From the NCBI GenBank assembly GCA_012295275.1, contig CM022672.1:17814394-17878393 (forward strand): a stretch of DNA of 64,000 nt, written 5' to 3'. A program made the translations under genes and the position numbers. Positions 1-14,027 of this stretch are shown one piece after another (positions within the stretch are counted from its first letter, which is position 1; every line of letters begins with the position of its first letter). This DNA is from Chrysomallon squamiferum (taxonomy: Eukaryota > Mollusca > Gastropoda > Neomphalida > Peltospiridae). The notes under the pieces were generated by a model, which made no database searches, was not told the origin of the DNA, and saw nothing but the letters and a program-made list of their open reading frames with translations.

Positions 1-210
1 TTGTTTGTTGTTTGTTTGATTAATCAAAAGGTAACCTATAGGTCAGTTTTCTAAAGATCTTTTTATGAACTGGTTATTATAGCTGTTACAGCTGATTATA
101 TCATTGCATGATTAGACACCATTTTTCTTTCATCTTAAACACCAGTAGGAATATTAAATATGAACTTGTTTTTTCCTGTCTTTTTCTTCATTTGAATTTT
201 TTATTTTTTA

Positions 211-244
<34 letters not shown>

Positions 245-3200
245 GAATTTCAGCTGAGATCTTAGAATTTTTTTTACTAAGTGGAAGAAAAAGAAAAACA
301 GTGATAAAAATGGCTTGTTAAATGCTCTGCAGTTTCATGTCATGATCAGGAAGTTTGTGAGTTTGAGAAAATAAACACTGCTGTGTGGTGCATACCAATT
401 GCATCTCCCAGCATGCATTCACTGACAGAGCATGTTCATAATCTAGATGTGTTCGGCAATTCCTGTAGTGTATGGCAGTCAGTACGTATTGATTTTCTCC
501 GCACTACAAGCTTTTCAAAGACTTGCATTAAGCAATGACAAAGTCCAGAGATGGCCTGTACATTCTAATTGAGATACCTTGGTTTCGGGTAATTTGATTT
601 CCATAGTCTCTGTGCCAAAATGGCTTTTCACTGAATCACCCGGCCTAATTGCTGAATCTATTGTAACACTATTTCCACTTGTCATCCCTTTTTTTTTAAT
701 TATTGTTATTATTATTATTATTATTATTATTTTTTTTTTTTAATCTTTGAGTCAATAGTTTTCAATCCTGTGGACATTATCTCTTCCCTCTACCTCCACA
801 GTTTCTGCTTTATGTTATTTTTGTTTATTCAGATCGCCAGTAATTAAAGTCAAAGTCTGGCACATAAGCTGTGGGAAACAATTGTTGTCAATTTGTTAAT
901 TCATATTGGTTTGGCCCAGCTCTCCGTGACCACTGGCGATTGCTAGAAACATGAAACAGATGCAAACACGTGAGAAATTAGCAAGTCGGGGAATCATCTT
1001 GTTTGCCAATGCTGCTCTATCTGTATGACTGTCGATTTTGCTTCCACTTCTGGAAAATTCACTTTAAAACAGTCATGCAGAGCAAAGTGTGATTGTGTGT
1101 CAGATAAAAACTGGTATTTGTTTTCACTGGCTTGTAATTTCATAGACAAATATGAATAGTGTTTTAGTATTATTCTTATTATGATAATTATTTTCTTTTC
1201 TTTTTAATATGCATTGATTATGAATGTATATGATGAAATTTTAATAAAAACAAATAATATCCTTTGTTGATTTTTTTGGGGGGGGGATTTGTTTTTATTT
1301 TGTTCTCCTTTTATCTTCATCTTTTATTGGAAAAGTGCTTTATATAAATTCTGATAAATTTTAAAAATTCGTATAAATCATTTCTTATTATCCAAAAGAA
1401 CATCCTGTAGATTTGAAAAAAACTGAAAATTATCTTTGTGTACAACTAGCTTTTTTGCACAATAAAGAAACAACTCTCTTTGTTTTCAGCATGGTCTTTC
1501 ATAAACCACCATCATCAACCCATAGTTACAGAATGATTTTAAATTCGTTTGGTTAGGCTTTATAAATAAAACATGAAACTGAGAATCTATTTTTCTTCAC
1601 CAAAATATGCATGTATGTATATTATGATTTGTTTGCTGCAGAAAATAACAGCTATTTAACATTAAAATATTAGATGAATTTAACAGTATAATTGCTACCT
1701 TTGTCAGTGAAATATGTTTATTGCAGTCCGTTTGCCTGATATCTATGATCATTGAAGGGTATATTTTCAGTTGGAACATGACTGATGTTAGAACACTGTG
1801 GCTTCTGCCTCTCATCTTTAATCACAGCAGCGTGTCAAATTAATCATCATTGTCTTCAAGTAATTCCCGGAATTAGATACTGAGCGAAACTATGTCCTTT
1901 GGCAGTATGATCACCAGCACAAATTCTGTGGAATGTTGACTGAAAAATTGATTAAAATGCTGATGAAATTGAATGGAGTAAGCACACACACTGGAATACT
2001 TGGGCTTAAATCAAAATAAATACCAATATACTAATAATGAAAATATAACTTTAAAATAAAATCTAACCTTTGGCCAAAAGGGATAAAGAGAGGCAAGACA
2101 CACTGAAGTTAAATTTTTACTGTGTTTGAAATTGTGCTTGTTCATGTATGTGCTTGAAAATAAGTAATTGTGAAATGATATTGTTGATCAAGATATATGC
2201 CAGCTTCTAAGTATAGAACTGAAACATACAGAACAAAACCATTTATTATAAATATATCAAAAAGAAGGAGAAATGGTAAAACGTTTGTGGTGTAATATCC
2301 ATTACCCATATTGAATAAAATACTAAGTGAAAACCTTTTGTTTGGCACAAATTGATTACCTAGACTGAAAAGTAGTTCTTAATGGAATAACTACCATAAC
2401 TAGTTTAAATTTAACTTGACAGTGTTATTGCCCAGTTTCTACTGCTGTTCTTCCTATTACTGTTGCTGCTGCCACTATCACTACTAGTACTATTACTGCT
2501 ACAGCTACAACTCTGTTCAGTAAAATCATCAGTTTAAGAAGATCGCAAACTCTGAGCTGTGATGGGATTTGTGCTCGTAAATATCAAGCACTTTGTATTG
2601 ATCAGGAGGGTAAATGAAAACTCGATTCTGGCCCAGAGGTGGGCCATGTCAGTGATGCTGCATATGTGATGGAGCAGACTAAATCTGAGGCTATCTTAAT
2701 TGAACTGTAATTGTAAAGTAATTAAAAAGTGAATACAGTCTCTCAAGTGTTGTCATATTTTTCATCACTTTCTTGTGCAATAGCTTCAAAAGATATATTG
2801 ATTAAATGTTAGGTTTTTTTGCTCTTAATGCATACTGAAATTCTTTTTTATTTTTTTTTTTCCCCTCATTTTATTTTTATTTAAAAACTGAATACTACTT
2901 CCTAATGGCCAACTTATTTTTTTTTTTTTTTTCAGTTATCAGTTGATCAGTGTTAATTTCATTCTTCTTTGTTACCAAATGATGGGAGATTCTATTGTGA
3001 TTTTTTTCCTTTTTCTTTCTTTTGTGTGAAGAAATTACTGGAGATTTTGTTTGCCATTGAAATTAATGGGCAGAAATTGATTCTGCAATCAGATATTGGT
3101 ATAATCTTTTGTTGTTGTACACACCAGTTATGCTCTATTAAGTTTACAACATTATTGACAGACAAGTTCTGGAAACATAACCAAGTATAGAAAATATTTG

Positions 3201-3567
3201 TGAATATGCAGGTGCATGAAGCAGTTTGTTCAGAAAAATGAATCAGGTCCATCTTCTGATTTAATACAGATGAGACCAAGAAAAGAAAATGGATGTAGTT
3301 CTAGTATTATAATTTGTGAATTAAAACTTCACTATTTTTTATCTTTAGATTTGTTATTATTTTTATTTTTTAATTTATATGAATATTAGAATTATGGTTG
3401 AAGGTTGTGTCATGATCTTTAATTGATTGGAGCAGTGCCAGTTTTATTATAAATGTTATATGAGATAGAATGGTTTTGTCTGAATATTCTAGATTTTGCA
3501 ATTTGCAATTTAAAGCACCTGGTTTTCTAAACAAATTATTATTATTTCTTTTTATATATTTTTTCAG
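1..3567 (+). other. TIA1 intron (3' part), no exon seen
   Basis: Intronic sequence before the first exon of the window. It contains T29 (216-244), an ATT repeat (697-742), and less AT-rich islands at about 360-660, 820-1080 and 2480-2700. I searched for the missing RRM1 exons (a segment ending MNG.....GK) and did not find them, so they should lie upstream. Confidence 0.7.
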
Positions 3568-3625
3568 GAAATGAAAGTCAACTGGGCAACATCTCCAAGT
3601 AGTGCAGCAAAAACAGATACAAGCA
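3568..3625 (+). CDS. TIA1: TIA1 exon: end of RRM1 and linker
   Basis: Acceptor TTTTTTCAG precedes GAA; donor GTAAGT follows. It encodes [19 protein letters not shown] and ends in phase 1. The family equivalent is EVKVNWATTPSSQKKDTS, and its intron position after GK is the same in vertebrates. This is the last beta strand of RRM1 and the RRM1-RRM2 linker. In human TIA1 an 11-residue alternative exon is inserted just after this point; I found no clear counterpart in the following 7-kb intron. Confidence 0.93.
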
Positions 3626-6600
3626 GTAAGTTTTCTTTTACGTACTGTTACATTAGTAACTGACATTGACATTACTCTCTCATGACCGTGTCAGCAAGAA
3701 AACTTTTAATAGTTTCATATATTATTTTTATTTTTATTTTATTTATTTTTTATTTTTATTTTTTATTTTTACTTCACTGGGTTTTTTTTTTTGTCTTGAA
3801 AAATAGCTTGAAAAAATGCCATGTTTTTACAAATGGATTAAAACAGACAAATGATTTTTTTATTTTTATTTATTTTTTTTTTTTTTTAAATGTCTATATA
3901 TATAAAACCTTGATATGAATTTATTTTCAATTAAATTGTAATACTTAATGTTGAGAAAAGAATATTTTAAATTTCCATGCTCATTTGTCTGGTTTAGAAT
4001 AGTTTGATTAGTTCCTTTGTAACATAACAACTCTAACCAACAACTGCAAGGTTGAAGTTTTATAAATGGCAACCTAAATAAGTAAATAACCCAATAATGC
4101 TAAAAGATTAGGAGCTGTTCCAAGAAGATTGTAAAGGTTTGCTGCAAAACTTTTCTAATTATCTTTGTTGTAAGACATGTCCTGAGAGAGGTGAAAAGTT
4201 AGTTTTGGTAAATACATTTTTATTTTAAAATAACTTGTTAAAAATTCCAGAAAAGTAGCTCAATATATGGAAGTCTAAAAATATAAATCAATTTTTCAAA
4301 ATTAAAACAAGATTAAATATACATTTATATATTAACAAATGATTAATCTTGGAAACACTTTTCAAAGCTGACAGTACACTGTCTTCTATTTAGCTGATTT
4401 TCTGGAGAAAAAAAAAAATTAATACCATACTTTTTAATTATATTTCATAAAAGTATTTTGTTTAGCATGTTAATTTCTTGTAAAAATTTATTTCAGAAAT
4501 AAAGCAGTAATTCTGATATTGTTTTTCTACTGATAATATGCAGCCACTAACAGGTGCCATGGTCTTTCAACTGTTTATTAAATCATTAATTGAACAAAAT
4601 AGCACAGTAAAACAAAACAAAAAATACATGTATGTAAAGCATTGTGAACTGGCTGAAGAGTGGTCACATGCAGATTAATTAATATGATTTTTTTTTAGCA
4701 TTTACCTTTAACTTTGTTTTGCCAGTGCTCATCATTATAATAGGAGACATTAACAGAATATATCATGCAATATGACATGCCTCTGTCATAGGATATAAAT
4801 CAGGATAATGCACCTGTCTGCTTTAAATGTCCTTGCTTAATTGCTAGCCTCAGAAGCTATTCTCAGCGGTTGATTAAAAGTTGTAGTTGATGGAAGAGAA
4901 AAAGGGTTAAAAAAAAAAAAAAAAAAAAAAAAAAGAAGAAATGAAAAATGAAAAAGAAACAAAGAAACAAAAAACCGAAAGCCTTCCGTGCCTGAGGTGA
5001 CATGCTTACTTGGTTGGTGCTCTGATCAGCTTGGTTGCATGTTTTCTTGACACGGTCTTTTGCGGTGATAAATGGAGCTGTGGCCTTAACAGCTTTCTGA
5101 TGAAATTAAGGAAATTACAGTCTTCACACTGGCATCATTATTTCCCCATTTTCCAAAGGATCTGTTACATTTAATTGTTAACTGAGTGTGTGTGTTTCGT
5201 TTTGTTAAGGCACTTAAGAAAAAATAAATAATAAAACATGCACACACGCATACATTGATACACATTGACATCTAAGCAGAACAAAAAAAAAAGGGGGGGC
5301 AAAAAAAGCCAAAAACAGTTTTAAACAACAGCAAAAAATCCCTGATAAACACAGCTATTTCAATTTGTTACTTAAATTTATTTTTCCCGTGTTTTATCAA
5401 AAAAAAAACGTCTTACATAGTGTGAAAGACAGTCAATCTATTAAGGGCAGATTTTTGTTTCTATAATCATGTAATTAAGAATGCAAATTCTTTTCATTTC
5501 TTTAAATAACAATTTTTTTTTTTTTTTTTTAAACTGTGTAATCAGTATATTTATTAAGAACTGAATAATGCTTCTTTAGTGATATAAACGATGAATGCTT
5601 AGTATATATGTAAAAGTGAAACATCAAATTGAAAAGACAACCAAAAATTTATAGTTTAATATTTTGAATGTTATTAAATATGTACCTACTTTAATAAACA
5701 AAATGAAGATAAGAAGTAAAATACTGAATACCAACAATCTTTTTTTCTCTCATGGTCACTGCCCATCATAAACACAAGTTAACAGCTTACATAGTCAATT
5801 ACACACCAGTTGAAAACAAACACATGCTTCAGCACTAAATAGTTTTACTATTATTTTATTATGTAACGAGACTGCTGTTTTCTGTCAAACACAATAACTT
5901 AGCCCTCTGGTGTTACCATTGCTTTGAAAGTGTTAGTAACTCATTTGTAAACTGCAAAATAATTCAAAACCACCACTTAAGCGAAACATATACACAGAAA
6001 TAAACAAACTCTCTTAAAAAAAAAAAAAAAAGAATTGGGAAAAACCTTTCATTTTTTAAGTGAAACGTTAAGACACTATCCATAATCTGTGTCATTTTTG
6101 TCCACTGTCTTGTTAAGTCTGTTTTCAAATTTAGTATTTGCAGAGTGACCATTTCATTTAAACTGGACAGTTTCTTTATATAGCTAATTAGGCTTCAATT
6201 TTATAACAGATGTTATCATCTGCATGTCTTAACATGGAGATTTATGTAGTAAGTTATTTTGGACAATTCATAACATTAAAATGCTTTCAAATGTATTCAT
6301 ATCTTCTAAACTTCCAAACATAAGTTATCTTGGACAAAAATTCAGAAGCTTGGATTATTAGACCAGGGCAGTGTTAAATGTTACAGATAGGAGAAAAAGC
6401 AAATATGTAGTGAGTGCCATACACCTCTCCAGATGTGATCCCATTATCATGGCACAATCATAGCATCATGAAACTGGTTGTAAGCATAAGCAGACTTGTA
6501 CTAATATTTGAAAATGTTGTTGAATAAAACTTTCATTTCAACCTATTCATATTTCTTTTATAGAAGAAAAATAATAGTAAATAATTGCAGACAATTACCA

Positions 6601-6792
6601 AGATTATTATTATTACTAATTTATATACAAATATATAAATGGCTAATGTTTATTTTATAATACAGAAAATAACCCATTGATATGTTTGAGAGAACCAAAC
6701 TTTACAACTGGTTCATACTGTCTGGATACACTCTGACATTTTGCTAATGGATGTCAACTCTTTAATGAAAAATCCATTACAGCATCTTACAA

Positions 6793-6863
<71 letters not shown>

Positions 6864-9611
6864 CCCCCCACTTCTTCACTGCTTCAACAATTTTTTTCTC
6901 ACCACAAAACACCAGTGTTTAATTTAGTTATGTAAAACATGCATTAGAGCTTAGCATCAAGATAAAGATTTTCTGTGTTTTATTTTGTAAGAAGAAACAG
7001 GTTTCAACAGCAGACTAATAAAATTAAGACTTACTGGTTTAAGTTGTGTTTGCCAAGTTTATTGTACACTTTACAAAAGCAAGGCCCTAATGACAAGTTT
7101 GATGCTTCCAAATTGTAAAGTAAACACCAGTAAACCTCGAACGAATTGTGTTCACTGTATTGCCAATTAAAGCAGTATTTGCTCTTTTCTCTTTATGGGG
7201 AACTTGTACATACTTCATTAGAATTGATCACGTATTGCTGCCACTGTAGCCATTAAAAGTCGGGGATGGTCACTGTAGAGTTCTGCTGCTGTGGTAATGC
7301 TTCAAGTCCCCTGCTCCTGCTCTCCTAATCCACTGTGATTACCTCCAGCATGTGATTGTCTGAGTTTTAACTGTGGAATGGGTATTAAAAAAAAGAAAAA
7401 AAGTGGATTCTCTTATTTGACGATTTATCTGTCCCTGATGAAAAGTAGTTTATCCATTTTATGAACACTGCTGTTTTCATTCCAGGTTACTTTTCAGAAA
7501 TCACTGTATTTAAACTAGAATGTCTGGCACACAGATCAGCATCTGCCTTTGATTTGATGTTTTTGATTTCTCTTCAGTATGTCACCCATGAGTCTGAAAT
7601 ATATCTGGGTTTCCTTCTCTTTTTTTTTCTTTTCAAAATGTGAAATTGGTGTTACATTAATAGGGCAGTTTGACAGGTTGAAATATTTGTAAAGATGAGA
7701 TGCAGTAATCATATGGAATAATTAAAGCTTCAGTTTGTTATTTCAGAAAACTAAAGCCAGAATATTACTTATTATGATTTAAATGTTTTAAAGTACAAAA
7801 TCATTTGATTCTTAACAATTACAGGAATTTTGAAAAGTCCTCCAAATTGCATCCTTGTGCAATTAAATGTAGTAAATTACATGGTGTCACAGATTTTGTT
7901 GAATTCTAAAAGATTTATGAACCATCAACATTACTGAGGGTGGGAAGAGCATTTCTTAATTTACTCCTTAAAATATTGGAATTGTTCAGAATACATTACT
8001 TAAAATATATCTTGACATTTTTACCTGACTGAAACATTCAGTGTTATACAATAACACTTACAATTAAGACTAAAAAATTGATAGGATGGGGGGAATAAAG
8101 AACGAATGTTTTAAATTAGGAAGTATTTAAAAATTTTAACAATAAATTTGTAACATGTGATTGGTCCACAGAGTATTGTAATATGTTGATTGATGAGTAC
8201 TCTGTCCTCAGAACATTTCTCATTACAACATAATGCTGAAGGAGTTCACTGAGAATTGGGATCAGGGACGGACATAGCAGTGACATTAATCCGTATTCAG
8301 AATACACTGCAGCACATGATTTTAAATCTAAGAAACTGGAAATTAAATGTTTCTAGATTAGATTTTTTTTTTTTTTTATAAATTATAATCCTATAACAAA
8401 TAAAATAAAAAAACAATAAGAAAACTTGAATATTAATTGAAGATGCACTGAAGATTTCAGCTGTAGTAGTTGTATTTGTTGTTTGTTTTAGCTTCAAAAG
8501 TTTTACAGAAAAAAACTTATTTTATGTCATTATTATTGAATACTGTTCAGTTAGATTTCATTCATTGTGTTCTTCATGTTATTCTCCATGTTTATATATT
8601 GTCAGAGATATTTACTGGTGTTTGGCTTTTGTCATGATAGTTTATCTCAAATACATGTCAGTGTGATTCAGATTGCACAGAGATGACATTACAGTAAATT
8701 GTATCAGAATTTTTTTTTATCAGACTTTTCTGATGGCTGCCCAAGCCTGAAATCTAAACATTTTTATTTCTCTCTTGTGTTTTGGTGTGGTTTTTTTTTG
8801 TTTTTGTTTTTTTTTTGTTTTTTGTTATTTTTTATTTTTTATTTTATTTTATTTTTTTTTTTGCTTATTTATTATTATTATTTTTTGCTTCATTATATTT
8901 CTTTTCACCGTTGTAACAAAATTGATTTTACTGTCACATTGATGAAGGCAAGCTGAGAGTTGATGCAATATCAAATAGAAAAATTAAAGCCTACAGATAG
9001 CATAAAAATTTTTTTTATTTATTGTCACTGGCATCATATTAGTAAATACAGCATTTATATTTCCACTAGTTGAGACAAAAATTACATTATCATCACTGAT
9101 CAGCAATTAGATGGTGTGCTTTTCAATCCATTTGTCAACAGGACAACGGCACACCAGCTCAACTTGTATTTCACAATGATCTCAAAAGCTTTTCTTGAAA
9201 ATAACCCTAATCTTATTTTCCGTCACCAGTCATATCATTGACTGGAAGTCTTGAGCTTTATCTCCAATATATTGGCCTTGTTGAGTGGTCACTTGATGCC
9301 AGTATGAAAATGATTCGTTGGAAATGGTGAAGCGCACGACACATACCTGTTTCTTGTCTTGTAAGATCAATTGAGTTAGATATTTCAGCTTTGCTGTTAA
9401 AGGAAGCTTGGTCTTACAGAAATAGGCTTGACGGTTTAATGATTGGAAGAGAATAGAATTGGCCAGTGAGGTGTCTAACATTTAGAGTTGCAGTTAATAT
9501 TATAGTCACCTTGATTGGGAAAGTACTTTTGAGAAGAGCACTTACTGTAATGTTTATCCTGCAGATCTTAGCAGGTTTTACAACAGAAACATGGGTGATA
9601 AAATAAACTTT

Positions 9612-9672
<61 letters not shown>

Positions 9673-10460
9673 CTTACATTTGTAGATTGTAAATAAACAT
9701 TTTTTTTTAAAACCAAACAATTGAAATAATTTATGTATTAACAATTTATACAAAACAAAACATGGCATGTTCATAATTTTCAGATCAAAATCAGTGTGAA
9801 ACAGTGAAAGATCATGGCACCAAATTACAGTAAAATGTAGTTATATCATTAATGGCTGTTACATTTCAGAAATCAAGATTCTGATAAACTTTCAATCATT
9901 TCCATAATATTTTGAATTGTTTAAAGGAAGAAGAAGAAAAATTACTATTATTGTTGTTATTATTCTTTCATGGGTATTATAATATACATGTTTTCAAAAT
10001 GTTTTTTTAAGATATACTGTTTTTGTTGTGGATAATGTTGGTGCTATTTCATGTGAAACATTGTAGCTGTTTTAGACATTGTAGAAAGCTGTGTCCAAAT
10101 TTGCAGAGTTGTTCATGTATATAATATTTTTAATCGTGGGACCAGCATTTTTGCACCAGCTTTTTAGACTATGTTCATTTGCTTATGAGGTTCTTTCCTG
10201 CATTTTCAGAGTGGTTAAGATCAACGTATGGTATGTCCATCTTACTTATTACACAATTTTCAGCATTTAATGCTGTACCAATTTTTTCATCAGTCATTAG
10301 AAATTTTTTATGTACTTATTTTTATTTTTGATCAATTTCTTTTGAAAACAGTTTGATCTGGATATTTTTATTTATTTTTTTTTAAAAAGAGTGAAAGATT
10401 GAAATAGAAAGGCAAGACATTTTTTTTTAACAATTTGTTTAACTTGCAGGACTTTATTTT

Positions 10461-10503
<43 letters not shown>

Positions 10504-11679
10504 AAAAATCATATTTTAGCATTTTTGGTATATAGCTCATCTGAACTTCATTATGGTTGATTCGAGCGAAGTCTTAAACTGTAAGTATTAGCATACAGGT
10601 CATGTAAACGTGAAGGCAAATGTATGTTTGTGTTGGTTGTGCCAGGACCAGTGATATTTTATGTTTTTCAAATCGGCTTTTCTTACCGATTTTTGTGTTA
10701 TTTTTCAGAGCACTTTCACATTTTTGTTGGTGATCTCAGTCCAGACATAGAGGGACATCAGTTACGTGATGCTTTCAAAGTATTTGGAGAAATATCGTGA
10801 GTATATTAGTGAGCTGTTAAAACGAATTATTCACATTATAGCAGAACAGATAAACATATAAATGCATACACTTAAGATACATGTATATACTTGTTAAAAA
10901 ATGTAATGTTGGGATATTAATAATTAGAATTCAGAAAACAATGTTGTTTATAAGCATTTTTATACAATACCGCATTTATTTTAATTTTATTTTATTTATT
11001 TATTTTTGAAAAAAAAAAAAAAAAAAAAAACAACGAAATCCCCAATAAAAACACAAAACCTACATATTAATGAAAATTCCATTTTAATTTACAATGTAAC
11101 AAGGGGAATAGAAATTAATACGAGAACAATAAACTTAGGACCTAGATTTCCTATATCTACCATTCTGCCTCCAATTACTCTGTCACTTCCCTTGAGGTTG
11201 AAGGAAATACATTGTTTGGCTGGATGCTGTAATTTTCATAATCTGAAAGGCTTCTGTATACAGCTCTCCGAAGGGCTTTTATTACAGATAAGACATTTAT
11301 GTTGTATAGTGTCTTACAAAATGAGTAAAATAAATGAAGACTGGGTCATCTTGCCACGTGACAAAATAAGATCAGAACTGCTGCTTGTTGTATATCCTAC
11401 AGCCCCCGATCAAATGATTATTATAAAAAATGCCCGTAATAATTGTTGCAACACCTTCTTGAAAAAAAAAAAATTGTAGAAAATATAATTAAATTCATAT
11501 TAGTTAGTCTTAGCATTAAAATACCTTTAAAAAAATATTCTTGCTCATATTTTGTAAATGAAAAAAATTTTACATAATGATTATTAACTGAAAAAGAAAA
11601 CTTAGAAATTACAAGAACTATACTGAAAACGTTATTATTTCCCACAGTTTTAACAAATGAAAATATAAAATTCTATATA

Positions 11680-11727
<48 letters not shown>

Positions 11728-13029
11728 GTATTTATCACTATCATCATTATTAGTAAATAACCCTACTGAAATACCACTAAATGGGATAATTACTCTTGAA
11801 AGAAAATAAAAACTAGGCAGTATTATCATTAAATAAAATGTTAAAAATGCTATCAGTTCATTGCAGACATCTTTACAAAAGAACATTATAAAATTTAGTA
11901 TTATGATTATTATAACTGAAAAATGTATAGACAGGATAAAAGAAATTACTTTTTGACAAGGCACTGCTGTTACATAAAACATGTTTACAATGCTATCATT
12001 GCATCATGGTTACCATTACAAATGAACATTGCCAAATTTGGTACATTGAGTTTTATGATTCACTGGAAAATTACAGAAACATATCTGTTGGTCACAGATA
12101 TTGAAATCGTTATAAAATGAATGCTATGAAATTCGTTACATAAAGCATTGATATTCTTTGGTAAAATACAGAAATGGTCGGCAGGAAAGAAGGAAAGAAA
12201 GAAAAAAAAAATCGGGGCTTTTCACCTTGCCAATTGACAAAACAGAGTGAGAAATCCTGCTGTCACATGGTGTGTTTGTAGCGTTACATCACTGGACAGT
12301 AATTACAGCTGTGTTGAAGACCTTACAATCAGTCAGTTACACTTAACAACAGTAATCTTCACCATCCATGCAGCTCTGCTCAGTCAGTCTCAGATTGGTT
12401 TCCTGAATGTTAAAACTTCCACATTTCCATTTTGTGTGTTCATTGTTACCATGACAGACTCTTAACTTAATCTCTCCTGCATTTCAAAGAAGTCTGTTGA
12501 ATTTGATCCTCGAAATGTCACAAAAATCACACACCAAACAGAAAATGTCGTTCAGTATCTGATTAAGAAAAAGTATTTAAATATAAACTTTGTGTATTTT
12601 TTTAATTTAATTCTTAATTTAATTTATTATTTGTTTATATATTTATTTATTTTTAAATAAACAGTCTGTTACCATTTCCTTTTTAAATATTTAAAACTTT
12701 ATATATTTTTTCATCTGGGTGAAGCTAAACAAAAAGTAGTTTGTGAATATTGATTATGAAAGTTAGGAATATACAAAATGCTCATCTATCCTTTCACACT
12801 GTAACAAAACCAGTACTCGGTACAGCAAGTACAAGCATAAACAGTCCAGTTATAATTTCAATTCATATTTTGGTTTTGAGGTTTTGTTAAGGGGAGGTGA
12901 AATTACATGACTGTAGATGGCGTGTAAAATAATCATAATTTGTCGAATGTATTTTCATTGTTTTGGTGATATTTTGTGTAGAGATACTTTAAAAATAATA
13001 ATAATAATCTTTCATTTTATTTTTGGTAG

Positions 13030-13083
<54 letters not shown>

Positions 13084-13988
13084 TACCTAAGCATAACTAT
13101 AGCAAGATATTATTTCTCACTTGTATTAATTTTAAATTAAATATATCTTTTTGCTGTACACTGAAACAAAATAAAAAAGTAAAAGTTATAACTAAAAAAA
13201 AAGTAACAATGTTAAAATCGCAGCTGTATTTAATCTTTTCTTGAATAATGCATTTCCTTCTAAAAATAATTTTTTTCTGACCTAACATCACTGACATTTG
13301 TATTTTTTATTTATTTAAAATTTATTTTTTATTTATTTTTATTTTTTTTTTTATTTACATAAAGGCTAAAAATCAAAAGATAAGAGATAAAAAAAATATA
13401 TTGTATTGTTCGGAATGTGAAATGTGTATTTTCTCTAAAAGAGAGGGGGGAGGAAGTCACTATTGACAGAACCTTTTTATAGTGATGTCATTGATTGAAT
13501 TCTAACATTTTTGCTTTTACATTTGATTTTTTTGAGTTAACGTGCAGTTTTGGTAGCTTTACAAAATGGAAGTTAGAATTTCCCTGGAGACTTGCCACAG
13601 ATCAGTCCAGTTGCTGTATGTGACACCTAATATGCTGGAGCAAGTCCTTACTTCAAGCCTCAGAAAATTACATTTTAATGTTCTGCTACCAGTATTCAAC
13701 ATGTGAAAATAATATTTTTAAAAGCTCAAATTAGAAGATCATGTCAGTATTAATGGGAATTTTTTTTTTTTTTTTTTTTTTATTATTTTATTTTTTTTTA
13801 AATACTTCATTTATTATTATTATTATTATTAAATTGGTTTATGTAATGATTAGCATTAAAACGTGATACCAGTATTTAAATTCATTAACATCTCTGTGCC
13901 TGTGTTAATGATAATGGAAAAAAGTGGTGTAGATGTGCCTTAGTGAATTTGGTAGAATGACTGTACTTGATTATAAAGATTGTTGCAT

Positions 13989-14027
<39 letters not shown>

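Larger units (their letters stand above)
3626..10708 (+). other. TIA1 intron, 7.1 kb
   Basis: AT-rich with A26 (4909-4934), T62 (6802-6863), T59 (9614-9672) and A40 (10462-10501). Islands of lower AT content lie at about 7060-7370 and 9100-9600. No supported exon; the human 11-residue alternative exon that falls here has no clear equivalent. Confidence 0.7.

Noticed and set aside
10462-10501. Poly-A run considered as the tail of a retroposed element
   Set aside because: No target-site duplication or element body is seen; homopolymers are common throughout the window.
11006-11479. 157-codon plus-strand ORF, the longest single open frame
   Set aside because: It starts in a poly-A run (poly-Lys), has no family motif, lies in a TIA1 intron and its sequence resembles nearby diverged repeats.
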